Shown in pieces: positions 16,685 to 25,647 of a stretch of 64,000 bases of DNA. The first letter of the stretch is position 1. Every line of letters starts with the position of its first letter. The notes under the pieces are model-generated. The model had not been told where the DNA came from, did not search any database, and saw only the letters and a program-made list of their open reading frames with translations. Source of the stretch: Pseudomonas libanensis (GTDB taxonomy: Bacteria > Pseudomonadota > Gammaproteobacteria > Pseudomonadales > Pseudomonadaceae); assembly GCF_001439685.1 (NCBI RefSeq), contig NZ_JYLH01000018.1:1-64000 (forward strand), in the 5' to 3' direction. The translations under genes and the position numbers were made by a program.

Positions 16685-17647
16685 ATGCAAATTGCCTTGG
16701 CGCCCATGGAGGGGTTGGTCGACAACATCCTGCGGGACGTGTTGACCCGCGTGGGCGGTATTGACTGGTGCGTGACCGAGTTCATCCGCGTCAACGACCG
16801 CCTGCTCACCCCTGCCTATTTCCATAAGCTCGCTCCGGAACTGCTGCACGGTGCCCATACGGCGGCAGGTGTGCCGCTGCGTGTGCAACTGCTCGGCTCC
16901 GACCCGGTATGCCTGGCGGAAAATGCCGCCCTGGCCTGCGAGTTGGGCTCTGAAGTCATCGACTTGAACTTCGGTTGCCCGGCCAAGACGGTGAACAAAT
17001 CCCGTGGTGGTGCGGTGCTGCTCAAGGAGCCGGAACTGCTCAACCAGATTGTCGAACACGTGCGCCGCGCCGTGCCTGCCCACATTCCGGTCACCGCCAA
17101 GATGCGCCTGGGCTTCGATAGCCCGGACGGGGCGTTGGTGTGCGCCACGGCCCTGGCCGAGGGCGGTGCTGCGCATATCGTGGTGCATGCGCGTACCAAA
17201 GCCGATGGTTACAAGCCGCCGGCCCATTGGGAGTGGATCCCGCGGGTGCAGGAGGTGGTCAAGGTGCCGGTGTTTGCCAACGGCGATATCTGGAGCGTCG
17301 AAGACTGGAAGCGTTGTCGCGAAATCAGTGGTGCCGAAGACATCATGCTGGGCCGTGGCTTGGTGGCGCGCCCTGACCTGGCACGGCAGATCGTAGCCGC
17401 GAAGGCGGGCGAGGACGTGGTCGAAATGACCTGGGCGCAGATGCAGCCGATGCTGCAGGAATTCTGGCGCCAATCGGTGGCACAACTGACTGAAAAGCAG
17501 GCGCCCGGCCGCTTGAAGCAATGGCTGGCGATGCTGACGCGCAATTACCCACAGGCAGTGGAACTGTTCACGGCCCTGCGCCGTGAGACGCACTTGGAGC
17601 AGGTCAGTCGCCTATTGGGCATGCAGCACCCAGTCCCGTTGGATTGA
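16685..17647 (+). CDS. dusC: tRNA-dihydrouridine(16) synthase
   Basis: A flavin enzyme of 320 residues that reduces uridine 16 in the tRNA D-loop. It begins MQIALAPMEGLVDNILRD, and the catalytic Cys is in LNFGCPAKTVNKSRGG; FMN-phosphate binding is in ANGDIWS and LGRGLVARP. The N-terminal APMEGLVD and the C-terminal RNYPQAVELF fit DusC rather than DusA or DusB. I use ATG at 16685; a GTG three codons upstream is less likely. Confidence 0.92.
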   Translation: MQIALAPMEGLVDNILRDVLTRVGGIDWCVTEFIRVNDRLLTPAYFHKLAPELLHGAHTAAGVPLRVQLLGSDPVCLAENAALACELGSEVIDLNFGCPAKTVNKSRGGAVLLKEPELLNQIVEHVRRAVPAHIPVTAKMRLGFDSPDGALVCATALAEGGAAHIVVHARTKADGYKPPAHWEWIPRVQEVVKVPVFANGDIWSVEDWKRCREISGAEDIMLGRGLVARPDLARQIVAAKAGEDVVEMTWAQMQPMLQEFWRQSVAQLTEKQAPGRLKQWLAMLTRNYPQAVELFTALRRETHLEQVSRLLGMQHPVPLD

Positions 17648-17675
17648 ATCCATTAAGTAAGTTTTATATTTGCCT

Positions 17676-17704
17676 GAAAGGGCTCCATTGGAGCCCTTTC
17701 TTTC
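17676..17704 (+). terminator. Rho-independent terminator of dusC
   Basis: Perfect 11-bp arms gaaagggctcc and ggagccctttc with an att loop, followed by tttc. Confidence 0.9.
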
Positions 17705-17733
17705 GCGTGCGCTAAATACCATAAAAACCCAGC

Positions 17734-17928
17734 TTGAAGTGGCTTGAATATTATCGGCTGTTTACATTTCAGCAGTTTATTAACGTATGTAAGGCTCGAA
17801 GTTATTCAGCAGCGGCCTGGCGCAAGGACTCCAAGGGTATAGTCGAGGAGGGCACCCTTCAGCGCATGTTGGTGTCTTTATATGAGAAACGATTTCGGGA
17901 ACTCGACAGGCGGATTCTCCACGAATAG
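17734..17928 (+). CDS. Short open frame of unknown nature
   Basis: A 64-codon frame from a TTG (KWLEYYRLFTFQQF...LYEKRFRELDRRILHE). No good ribosome binding site is seen and I recognise no family. The charged, heptad-like C-terminal half could be the tail of a lost gene. The surrounding 17.65-18.1 kb is AT-richer than its neighbours, which suggests an acquired segment. Weakly supported. Confidence 0.25.
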   Translation: MKWLEYYRLFTFQQFINVCKARSYSAAAWRKDSKGIVEEGTLQRMLVSLYEKRFRELDRRILHE

Positions 17929-18102
17929 ATGGACTGGGTGACGCGGTTGTTCCAGTTCATAAAAATCAATCAATGCCCGCACTGGAGCAGGGGTGGACGA
18001 GCGCCCCGAGACTGTGTGTGAGCGCAATTGGTTAAAATTTTAAGAAAAGCAGGCACCTTCGGGAAGTGTGTATTCGTGGGATGCTTGTGTGTGGAGAAAT
18101 AT

Positions 18103-19050
18103 ATGTCTATCCATTCAATTAACAATATTGCGCGTATTGTAGATTTCAATAAGTTCGGTGATCTGGCTGAGGCGAGTAATAAATCAAGCCCAGCGCTATG
18201 GTCTGGCAGTGAGGGTGTTAAGCGCGATGTAAGCGTTCCTGTCAGCGCGGTGTCGGAAAGCAAAACCGAAACTGACAAGTTGCCGGAAGTTCTTACTACG
18301 TTGCGTTCAATTTCTTTTCAGTTACAAGAGTTGATATCTGATGGAAGAGATAGACGGGGCCGGGTACGTCCTGATGCACCTGCCCCTTCCGTAAAAGTTA
18401 CCCCGCAGGTGACGCCAGAACCTGTCGCCCCCAAGCCAGGTTCTGCATTGGAAATCCAGGGGCTTTCCAGCAAGCGAAATGGCGCCAAGCCTGACAACAT
18501 CTGGAGCGGGTTTCGCCAGGGCCCCGATGGCAACTGTGTGACGGTCTCGGCCATCAAGGCGGCGATGTATCGATTTGGCCAGAGCCCCACGGATATTTTC
18601 AAGGAAGTGACCAAAACCAGTAACGGCTACCAAGTGGTCATGCGTGATGACTTCAAGCTCACCCTGACCGACCGTGAGCTCGCCGAAGGAGCTCGAGGTG
18701 CGCGGTTTGTCGGCGCGGACAAGGGGATGCTCAAGGATGCGCAGTTTTTGTTTGCGGTCAGTGCCAAGCGTGCGCAGCTGGAAAACAATGATCGTACGGC
18801 GGGCCGAAGCTTCCAGGCCGCGATCCGCAGTTTGAATAATGGCGAGGATGAGACCGGGCCGGGTGAAGGGTTCATGCGGCTGGGGCTGAAGAAGCATATG
18901 AAAAAGGTTTCTGTACGCGACCTTGCCAATGGGCAACTGGGTATGTGTAACCGGGCCATGCATTCGGTGGCGGTCATTAACGGTCGCGAAGAGTTGTATG
19001 GACGCCAGGGTAAGGCGCCCACCAGTGGCCAGGCCGTAGCGCTGATGTAA
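18103..19050 (+). CDS. Putative papain-like cysteine protease, possible secreted effector
   Basis: A 315-residue protein with two parts. Residues 1-130 are Ser-, Pro- and Val-rich and look disordered; the start MSIHSINNIARIVD has Ile at position 3, several Ser/Asn and no acidic residue in the first 12, as in many type III effectors. Residues 130-315 form a globular domain with DGNCVTVSAIKAAM (Cys145), then RAMHSVAVINGREELYG (His287), an arrangement expected of a papain-like Cys-His enzyme. Start ATG 18103 has a tggaga site. No hrp box or secretion genes are visible. Base composition at the 5' end differs from neighbours. Activity and export are inference. Confidence 0.6.
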   Translation: MSIHSINNIARIVDFNKFGDLAEASNKSSPALWSGSEGVKRDVSVPVSAVSESKTETDKLPEVLTTLRSISFQLQELISDGRDRRGRVRPDAPAPSVKVTPQVTPEPVAPKPGSALEIQGLSSKRNGAKPDNIWSGFRQGPDGNCVTVSAIKAAMYRFGQSPTDIFKEVTKTSNGYQVVMRDDFKLTLTDRELAEGARGARFVGADKGMLKDAQFLFAVSAKRAQLENNDRTAGRSFQAAIRSLNNGEDETGPGEGFMRLGLKKHMKKVSVRDLANGQLGMCNRAMHSVAVINGREELYGRQGKAPTSGQAVALM

Positions 19051-19053
19051 TCG

Positions 19054-22000
19054 CTACTCCAGTAGCCGCCTGAAACCCTCTATCGGTAACGGCCGGCTGT
19101 GCAAATAACCCTGGAATAAATGGCAGCCCAGCTGTTGCAGGAACGCCAGTTGTTCCGGGGTTTCCACGCCCTCGGCAATCACCTCCAGGTTCAAGCTGCG
19201 GGCCATGGCCACAATGGCGCGGATGATTTCGGCATCGTTCGGATCGTGGGTGGCATCGCGTACGAACGACTGGTCGATTTTCAATGCGTCCACCGGCAGG
19301 CGCTTGAGGTAGGTCAGGGATGAATAGCCAGTGCCGAAATCATCCATCGCGAAGCTCACGCCAAGCTTTTTCAAGCGGCGCATCTTCGCCACGGTGTCGT
19401 CAAGGTTCTGGATGACAATGCCTTCGGTGATCTCCAGTTTCAGCAGGCTGAAGGGCAGTTGGTGTTGTTCGAGGCTGCGTTCCACCCGTTCCACGAAATC
19501 ATTCTGGCGAAACTGCCGCGGGCTGATGTTCACGCACAGGCTGAAGTTGAGCGGGTCCACCAGGCCGTCGGCAATCAATTGTGCGAAGGCGCCGCAGGCT
19601 TCATCGAGAATCCAGGTGCCGACTTCCAGGATCAGGCCGCTGTCTTCCAAAACCTTGATAAATTCCGTTGGCGACTGCGCCCCCAGTTGCGGATGCTGCC
19701 AGCGCACCAGGGCCTCGGCACCGACAATCCTGTTGCCGCGCGCGTCTACTTGAGGCTGGTAATGCACGCTGAACTCACCGCGTGACAAGGCCAGGCGCAG
19801 GTCGGTTTCCATGCGCAGACGCTCGCTGGCGGTTTTTTGCATGCTGTTGTGGAACATCTGCGTGGTATTGCGTCCTGAATCCTTGGCGCGGTACAGGGCG
19901 ATGTCAGCACGCTTGAGCAGGTCGGCCGGTGTGCTGCCATGGTCGGGAATCAGCGCCACGCCGATGCTCGGCGTGACCTGCAGCCGATGGCCGTCGAGGA
20001 ACATCGGTTCCGAAAGCAACTCGCGCAGGGTGTCGGCCAATGCTTGCACCTGGCTGCTCACGGCCTGGCGCGAACCCTCCAGGCCGCTGAGCAGTACCAC
20101 AAACTCATCACCACCCAGGCGTGCCACGGTGTCCTCCATGCGTACGCTGGCTTCCAGGCGTGCGGTGACGATTTTCAATACGGTGTCACCCACCGGATGG
20201 CCGAGGGAGTCGTTGATGTGCTTGAAATGGTCTAGGTCAAGAAACAGCAGGGCGCCGCGCAAGTTGTGGCGCTTGAGCAAGGCGATCTGCTGGCTCAGGC
20301 GATCCATCAGCAGCGCACGGTTGGGCAGGTTGGTGAGCGGGTCGTGGTACGCCAGGTGACGGATCTGCGCCTGGGCGTTTTTCAACAGGCTGACGTCCCG
20401 TGCGGTCAGCAGCAGGCATGGGGTTTCATTCAAGGTGATCGGCTCAACCGAAACCTCCACCGCCAGCACCTCGCCACGTTTGTTGCGCCAGAGCATTTCC
20501 AGATGATGAATGCGCCCCTTGATCTGCAGCTCGGCCAGTAGGGCGGCGCGCTGGTTTTCATCGGCCCAGATGCCGATCTGGTAGAGAGTCAGGCCGATTA
20601 CTTCCTCGGTGCGGTAACCGGTCAGGCGGCAAAAACCATCATTGACCTCCACATAACGGCCGCTGTCGCGTTCGGTGATGGAAATCGCGTCGGGGCTGGA
20701 GTGGAATGCCTTGGCGAATTTCTCTTCACTGGCCTTGAGCGCGGCTTCCGAGCGTTGCTGCTGGGTAATATCGCGCAGCGTGGTGACGATGCACGACTGG
20801 TCGCTGACCTTGATCAAGCGGCTGGAAATCACGCAGGTCAGGCTTTGGCCGTCCTTGTGATGCACTACGACGGCTACGTTGCTCAGGGCCTGTTCGCGAA
20901 TCACCTGCTCGATGCGTTGCAGGCGCTTGCTGGAGTCGTCCCACAAGCCGATCTGTTCGGCGCTTTTGTCGATCACTTCGGCGGCGGTAAAGCCGAAGGT
21001 CTGGGTGAACGCGGGGTTGATCTCGATAAAGGCGCCGCTGTCCAGGTTGGTCACGCAGATCGGGTCGGGACTGGCCTGGAACAAGCTGGCGAATTTTTCT
21101 TCGGAGGCTGTGAGCCGTTGCTCGCGCTCGACCTGGTCGGTGATATCCAGCAACGTGCCGGCCATGCGCAAGGGGTGGCCGAACTCGTCGCGATACAGGC
21201 GGGCGCGGCTTTCCAGGTAGCGTGGGCTGCCATCCTCCATCAGCACGCGATAGGTCAGCTGATAGTTGCCACCCGGACCTTCGCGCAAGCTGCGATAGGC
21301 GTTGCGCATGCCCTCGCGATCTTCATCGGACATGCCTTCGAAAAACGCATCGAAGGACTCGTGGAACGGTGCCGGGTCCAGGCCGTGTAATTGCGCCGCG
21401 CGAGCCGAGCCGTAGAGCATGCCGCTGGGTATGTGCCAATCCCAGGTGCCCAGCTGTGCCGAATCCAGGGCCAGGTCCAGGCGTTCCTGGCTGTCCTTGA
21501 GCGCTTGTTCGGCATTTTTGCGCTCGGTGGTGTCGAGGAACGTGCTGATCAGGTAGGCCTCGCCGTCCAGCTCGACCTTCTGGGCGCTGAGCGTGCCGTC
21601 GTGGATCTGGCCGTTGCTGGCGCAGAACTGCACCTCCATGGTCATGGGCTCGCCCTTGCGCTGGGTGGCCTTGACCAGCAGTGCGCGCTGTTCAGGGTCG
21701 CGCCACAAGCCCAGCTCCAGGGTGGTGCGGCCGATGGCGTCGGCCACCGGCCAGCCGAACAGCATTTCGAAGTACTGGTTGGCCTCGCTGATCAAACCGT
21801 CGGCCTGGCGCGTCAGCAGCACCATGTTCGGGCACAAATGGAACAGCGTGGCGAAGCGCTTTTCTGAATGACTGAGGGCATGTTCGCGTTCGCGCTGATG
21901 CGTGATCTCACGAATCACTCCGATCATGCGGCGGCGCCCCGCTTTGTCTGGCGCCAGGCTGCCGCTGATCTCCAGCCAGTGCAGGCTGCCATCGGGCCAC

Positions 22001-22332
22001 TGGATGCGGTGATGCATGGCGCGCTCGAATGGCTCCCCGGCGAGTACCGCGTGAAAACCGCGTATCACGCGGGTTCGGTCCTCCGGTGCGAGCAGATCGA
22101 GATAGTCGAGGTCCTTGGGCAGTGGCTGGCGAGGATCAAAGCCAAATAACGCCTGGGTACCCCGGGACCAACTGATTTTTCCGGTATCGATTTCCCAGCA
22201 CCAGGCACCCAGCCGGGCGGCATTGAGGGCCGCCAGCAATTGCGGAGCGCTATCCCAGCTTTGTTCCGCCGCTTGAGGGTCCAGGGCGTAGATGCGGGGC
22301 AGGGGAGGTATCGGGTCGACGGGATTGCGCAT
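19054..22332 (-). CDS. Multi-PAS GGDEF/EAL cyclic-di-GMP enzyme
   Basis: A 1092-residue signalling protein with no transmembrane segment. Four to five PAS/PAC repeats cover about residues 30-660 (WCWEIDTGKISWS, MVLLTRQADGLISEANQ, GTWDWHIPSGMLYGS, PICVTNLDSGAFIEINPA, AISITERDSGRYVEVN). A diguanylate cyclase domain follows with an intact RLGGDEFVVL site, then a phosphodiesterase domain with VGAEALVRW, the DDFGTGYSSL loop and an EGVET motif. Both catalytic sites look complete, so synthesis, breakdown or both are possible. I use ATG 22332. It converges on the putative effector gene, leaving 3 bp between stops. Confidence 0.93.
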   Translation of the reverse strand: MRNPVDPIPPLPRIYALDPQAAEQSWDSAPQLLAALNAARLGAWCWEIDTGKISWSRGTQALFGFDPRQPLPKDLDYLDLLAPEDRTRVIRGFHAVLAGEPFERAMHHRIQWPDGSLHWLEISGSLAPDKAGRRRMIGVIREITHQREREHALSHSEKRFATLFHLCPNMVLLTRQADGLISEANQYFEMLFGWPVADAIGRTTLELGLWRDPEQRALLVKATQRKGEPMTMEVQFCASNGQIHDGTLSAQKVELDGEAYLISTFLDTTERKNAEQALKDSQERLDLALDSAQLGTWDWHIPSGMLYGSARAAQLHGLDPAPFHESFDAFFEGMSDEDREGMRNAYRSLREGPGGNYQLTYRVLMEDGSPRYLESRARLYRDEFGHPLRMAGTLLDITDQVEREQRLTASEEKFASLFQASPDPICVTNLDSGAFIEINPAFTQTFGFTAAEVIDKSAEQIGLWDDSSKRLQRIEQVIREQALSNVAVVVHHKDGQSLTCVISSRLIKVSDQSCIVTTLRDITQQQRSEAALKASEEKFAKAFHSSPDAISITERDSGRYVEVNDGFCRLTGYRTEEVIGLTLYQIGIWADENQRAALLAELQIKGRIHHLEMLWRNKRGEVLAVEVSVEPITLNETPCLLLTARDVSLLKNAQAQIRHLAYHDPLTNLPNRALLMDRLSQQIALLKRHNLRGALLFLDLDHFKHINDSLGHPVGDTVLKIVTARLEASVRMEDTVARLGGDEFVVLLSGLEGSRQAVSSQVQALADTLRELLSEPMFLDGHRLQVTPSIGVALIPDHGSTPADLLKRADIALYRAKDSGRNTTQMFHNSMQKTASERLRMETDLRLALSRGEFSVHYQPQVDARGNRIVGAEALVRWQHPQLGAQSPTEFIKVLEDSGLILEVGTWILDEACGAFAQLIADGLVDPLNFSLCVNISPRQFRQNDFVERVERSLEQHQLPFSLLKLEITEGIVIQNLDDTVAKMRRLKKLGVSFAMDDFGTGYSSLTYLKRLPVDALKIDQSFVRDATHDPNDAEIIRAIVAMARSLNLEVIAEGVETPEQLAFLQQLGCHLFQGYLHSRPLPIEGFRRLLE

Positions 22333-22398
22333 TATCAAAGGGCCTTGGCTCGTTGGGAAAACAGCGCGGTAGTACTTGGAACCCGGGGCCGCACGGTG

Positions 22399-23289
22399 TC
22401 ATGCCGGTAACCCTGGCAGATCGACCTGTGCATCCAATAGGCTCATGAAGGCCCGCGCAGCGTTCGACAGCGTCCTTTCGGTGTGCACGATATAGCCTAG
22501 CTGGCGACTGAGCTGTATGCCCGGCAAAGCGATACTTGCCACCTGGTCATCGAGCATGGTGCGCGGCAACACGCTCCAGGCCAGGCCGATGGAGACCATC
22601 ATCTTGATGGTTTCCAGGTAATTGGTGCTCATGGCGATATTCGGCGCAAGGCCTTGGGCCTCGAACAATCGGCTGACAATGTGGTGGGTGAAGGTATTGC
22701 CCCCGGGGAACACTGCCGGGTGCGCGGCGATATCGGCCAGGCTGATGGAGCCGTTGCTGATCAGGCTGTGTTCGGGCGCCACCACGAAATCCAGCGGGTC
22801 ATCCCAGACCGGCGTGGCGCGCACCAGGTTGTGGGGCTCGGGCGCCAGGGTAATCACTGCCACTTCGGCACGACCGTGGAGGATTTCTTCGTAGGCCACT
22901 TCCGAATCGAGAAACTGAATATCCAATGCCACGTTCGGGTATTGCCGAGTGAACGTGCGCAGGATCGGTGGCAGGCGGTGCAGGCCTATATGGTGGCTGG
23001 TGGCCAGAGTGAGTCGCCCGCTGACTTCGCCGGTGAGGTTGGTCAGGGCACGACGGGTGTCGTCCAGCACATTGAGGATCTGATAGGCGCGAGGCAGCAG
23101 GGCTCGCCCGGCTTCGGTCAAACCCACTTCACGGCCCAGGCGATCGAACAGACGCACCTTCAGTTGTTGTTCCAGGCCAGCGATGCGTTTGCTGATGGCC
23201 GGTTGGGTCAGGTGCAGGCGTTCGCCGGCACCCGAGAAACTGCCGGTTTCAGCGATGGCAATAAAGGCGTTGAGGTTGGCCAGGTCCAT
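22399..23289 (-). CDS. LysR-family regulator divergent from leuC
   Basis: A 296-residue LysR protein beginning MDLANLNAFIAIAETGSFSGAGERLHLTQPAISKRI (helix-turn-helix) with a type 2 periplasmic-binding fold afterwards. It is divergent from leuC across about 140 bp. This gene pair is conserved in Pseudomonas, so it may control leuCDB, but the ligand and target are not shown by sequence. Start ATG 23289 aligns with the family; a longer frame upstream has no conserved sequence. Confidence 0.9.
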   Translation of the reverse strand: MDLANLNAFIAIAETGSFSGAGERLHLTQPAISKRIAGLEQQLKVRLFDRLGREVGLTEAGRALLPRAYQILNVLDDTRRALTNLTGEVSGRLTLATSHHIGLHRLPPILRTFTRQYPNVALDIQFLDSEVAYEEILHGRAEVAVITLAPEPHNLVRATPVWDDPLDFVVAPEHSLISNGSISLADIAAHPAVFPGGNTFTHHIVSRLFEAQGLAPNIAMSTNYLETIKMMVSIGLAWSVLPRTMLDDQVASIALPGIQLSRQLGYIVHTERTLSNAARAFMSLLDAQVDLPGLPA

Positions 23290-23429
23290 GGTGCTATTCC
23301 AGTTGGTAATCCAAAGCATAAAAAATATGAATTTGAGTTATTTAATGTAGCGCCCTACCATCAGCCTCACAAGCCAAAGGGTTATTGAAAAGCCCGGCGT
23401 ATAGAAACACCGCTGATGAGGACCGACTG

Positions 23430-24848
23430 ATGGCCGGCAAAACGCTTTACGACAAGCTTTGGGATTCCCATGAAGTGAAACGTCGCGATGATGGATCGTC
23501 GCTGATCTATATCGACCGTCACATCATCCATGAAGTGACCTCGCCCCAAGCGTTCGAAGGCCTGCGACTGGCCGGGCGCAAGCCCTGGCGCGTCGACTCG
23601 ATCATCGCCACGCCGGACCACAACGTGCCGACCACGCCTGAGCGCAAGGGCGGTATCGAAGCCATTGCCGACCAGGTCTCGCGTTTGCAGGTACAGACCC
23701 TCGACGACTACTGTGACGAATATGGCATCACCGAATTCAAAATGAATGATGTGCGTCAAGGCATCGTCCACGTCATCGGCCCGGAGCAGGGTGCGACCTT
23801 GCCGGGCATGACCGTGGTCTGCGGCGACTCCCATACCTCCACCCACGGTGCGTTCGGCGCCCTGGCCCATGGCATCGGCACCTCCGAGGTGGAACATGTG
23901 TTCGCCACCCAGTGCCTGGTGGCCAAGAAGATGAAGAACATGCTGGTGCGCGTCGAAGGCACCTTGCCGTTTGGCGTGACCGCCAAGGACATCGTACTGG
24001 CCGTGATCGGCAAGATCGGCACCGCTGGCGGCAACGGCCATGCCATCGAGTTTGCCGGCAGCGCGATTCGCGACCTGTCCATCGAAGGCCGCATGACCAT
24101 CTGCAACATGTCCATCGAAGCCGGTGCCCGCGTGGGCATGGTGGCGGCGGACGAAAAAACCGTTGAGTACGTGAAGGGTCGTCCATTCGCGCCAAGCGGT
24201 GCGGATTGGGACGCCGCGGTAGAGGCCTGGAAAGACCTGGTGTCTGATGCCGATGCAGTGTTCGACACCGTGGTTGAACTCGACGCTGCCCAGATCAAGC
24301 CGCAAGTCAGCTGGGGTACTTCGCCGGAAATGGTTCTGGCCGTCGACCAGAACGTGCCGGACCCGGCCCAGGAAACCGACCTGGTCAAACGCGGTTCCAT
24401 CGAGCGCGCCTTGAAGTACATGGGCCTGAAAGCCAACCAGGCGATCACCGACATCCAGTTGGATCGCGTATTCATCGGCTCCTGCACCAACTCGCGGATC
24501 GAAGACCTGCGCGCCGCGGCAGTGATCGCCAAGGGGCGCAAGGTCGCCTCGACCATCAAGCAAGCCATCGTGGTTCCAGGTTCCGGCCTGGTCAAAGCCC
24601 AGGCTGAAGCCGAAGGCCTGGACAAGATCTTCCTCGAGGCCGGTTTTGAGTGGCGCGAGCCGGGCTGCTCGATGTGCCTGGCGATGAACCCGGACCGCCT
24701 GGAGTCGGGCGAGCATTGCGCGTCCACTTCCAACCGTAACTTCGAAGGGCGTCAGGGCGCCGGCGGGCGTACCCACCTGGTCAGCCCGGCCATGGCTGCC
24801 GCGGCGGCCGTCAACGGTCGTTTCATCGACGTTCGCGAATTGATCTGA
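23430..24848 (+). CDS. leuC: 3-isopropylmalate dehydratase large subunit
   Basis: This 472-residue subunit of isopropylmalate isomerase belongs to leucine synthesis. The 4Fe-4S cluster cysteines are in FIGSCTNSRIEDL and EPGCSMCLAMN; further family motifs are CGDSHTSTHGAFGALAHGIGTSE. It works with LeuD, encoded 10 nt downstream. The start MAGKTLYDKLWDSHEV at 23430 matches the family N terminus; the reading frame is open further upstream without support. Confidence 0.98.
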   Translation: MAGKTLYDKLWDSHEVKRRDDGSSLIYIDRHIIHEVTSPQAFEGLRLAGRKPWRVDSIIATPDHNVPTTPERKGGIEAIADQVSRLQVQTLDDYCDEYGITEFKMNDVRQGIVHVIGPEQGATLPGMTVVCGDSHTSTHGAFGALAHGIGTSEVEHVFATQCLVAKKMKNMLVRVEGTLPFGVTAKDIVLAVIGKIGTAGGNGHAIEFAGSAIRDLSIEGRMTICNMSIEAGARVGMVAADEKTVEYVKGRPFAPSGADWDAAVEAWKDLVSDADAVFDTVVELDAAQIKPQVSWGTSPEMVLAVDQNVPDPAQETDLVKRGSIERALKYMGLKANQAITDIQLDRVFIGSCTNSRIEDLRAAAVIAKGRKVASTIKQAIVVPGSGLVKAQAEAEGLDKIFLEAGFEWREPGCSMCLAMNPDRLESGEHCASTSNRNFEGRQGAGGRTHLVSPAMAAAAAVNGRFIDVRELI

Positions 24849-24858
24849 GGAATACCCG

Positions 24859-25503
24859 ATGCGTGCTTTCACTCAACACACTGGCCTTGTCGCCCCTTTG
24901 GATCGCGCCAACGTCGATACCGACCAGATCATCCCCAAGCAGTTCTTGAAATCGATCAAGCGCACCGGGTTTGGCCCCAATCTGTTCGATGAGTGGCGCT
25001 ACCTGGACGTGGGCTATGCCTACCAGGACAACTCCAAGCGCCCGCTGAACAAAGACTTTGTGCTCAACGCCGAGCGTTACCAGGGCGCCAGCGTGTTGCT
25101 GGCCCGGGAAAACTTCGGCTGCGGCTCCAGCCGTGAGCACGCGCCGTGGGCCCTGGAGGAATACGGCTTTCGCAGCATTATCGCGCCGAGCTATGCCGAC
25201 ATCTTCTTCAACAATAGCTTCAAGAACGGCCTGTTGCCGATCATCTTGAGCGACGCCGAAGTGGACGAGTTGTTCCAGCAAGTGGAGGCCAATGTCGGTT
25301 ACCAGTTGACGGTGGACCTGGCCGCGCAGACCGTGACCCGTCCGGATGGCAAGGTGTACCACTTTGAAGTGGATGCGTTCCGTAAGCATTGCCTGATCAA
25401 CGGCCTGGACGACATCGGCCTGACCTTGCAGGACGGCGATGCGATTGCCGCGTTTGAAGCCAAGCATCGGGCGAGCCAGCCCTGGTTGTTTCGTGATGCC
25501 TGA
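24859..25503 (+). CDS. leuD: 3-isopropylmalate dehydratase small subunit
   Basis: A 214-residue swivelling-domain partner of LeuC starting MRAFTQHTGLVAPLDRANVDTDQI. The substrate loop NFGCGSSREHAPWAL is intact. It begins 10 nt after leuC with a tgagga site, so they are co-transcribed. Length is normal. Confidence 0.98.
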   Translation: MRAFTQHTGLVAPLDRANVDTDQIIPKQFLKSIKRTGFGPNLFDEWRYLDVGYAYQDNSKRPLNKDFVLNAERYQGASVLLARENFGCGSSREHAPWALEEYGFRSIIAPSYADIFFNNSFKNGLLPIILSDAEVDELFQQVEANVGYQLTVDLAAQTVTRPDGKVYHFEVDAFRKHCLINGLDDIGLTLQDGDAIAAFEAKHRASQPWLFRDA

Positions 25504-25524
25504 TTTGCGGTAACCGTGCCGGCC

Positions 25525-25610
25525 CCATCGCGGGCAAGCCCGCTCCCACATGGATCGATGTTCGCCTGAACACCTCGGTCAACTGTGGGAGCTGGCTTGC
25601 CTGCGATAGC
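25525..25610. repeat. REP-like pair between leuD and the methyltransferase gene
   Basis: catcgcgggcaagcccgctcccacat (25525-25551) and tgtgggagctggcttgcctgcgat (25583-25609) are REP units in opposite orientation with diverged cores, within the 144-bp gap. Confidence 0.65.
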
Positions 25611-25647
25611 GCCAGTGCAACCACCACAAACCCCAAGGAAAGCCACC

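Noticed and set aside
17930..18102. hrp box (ggaacc-N16-ccac) upstream of the putative effector
   Set aside because: No match was found, so hrp-type control is not claimed.
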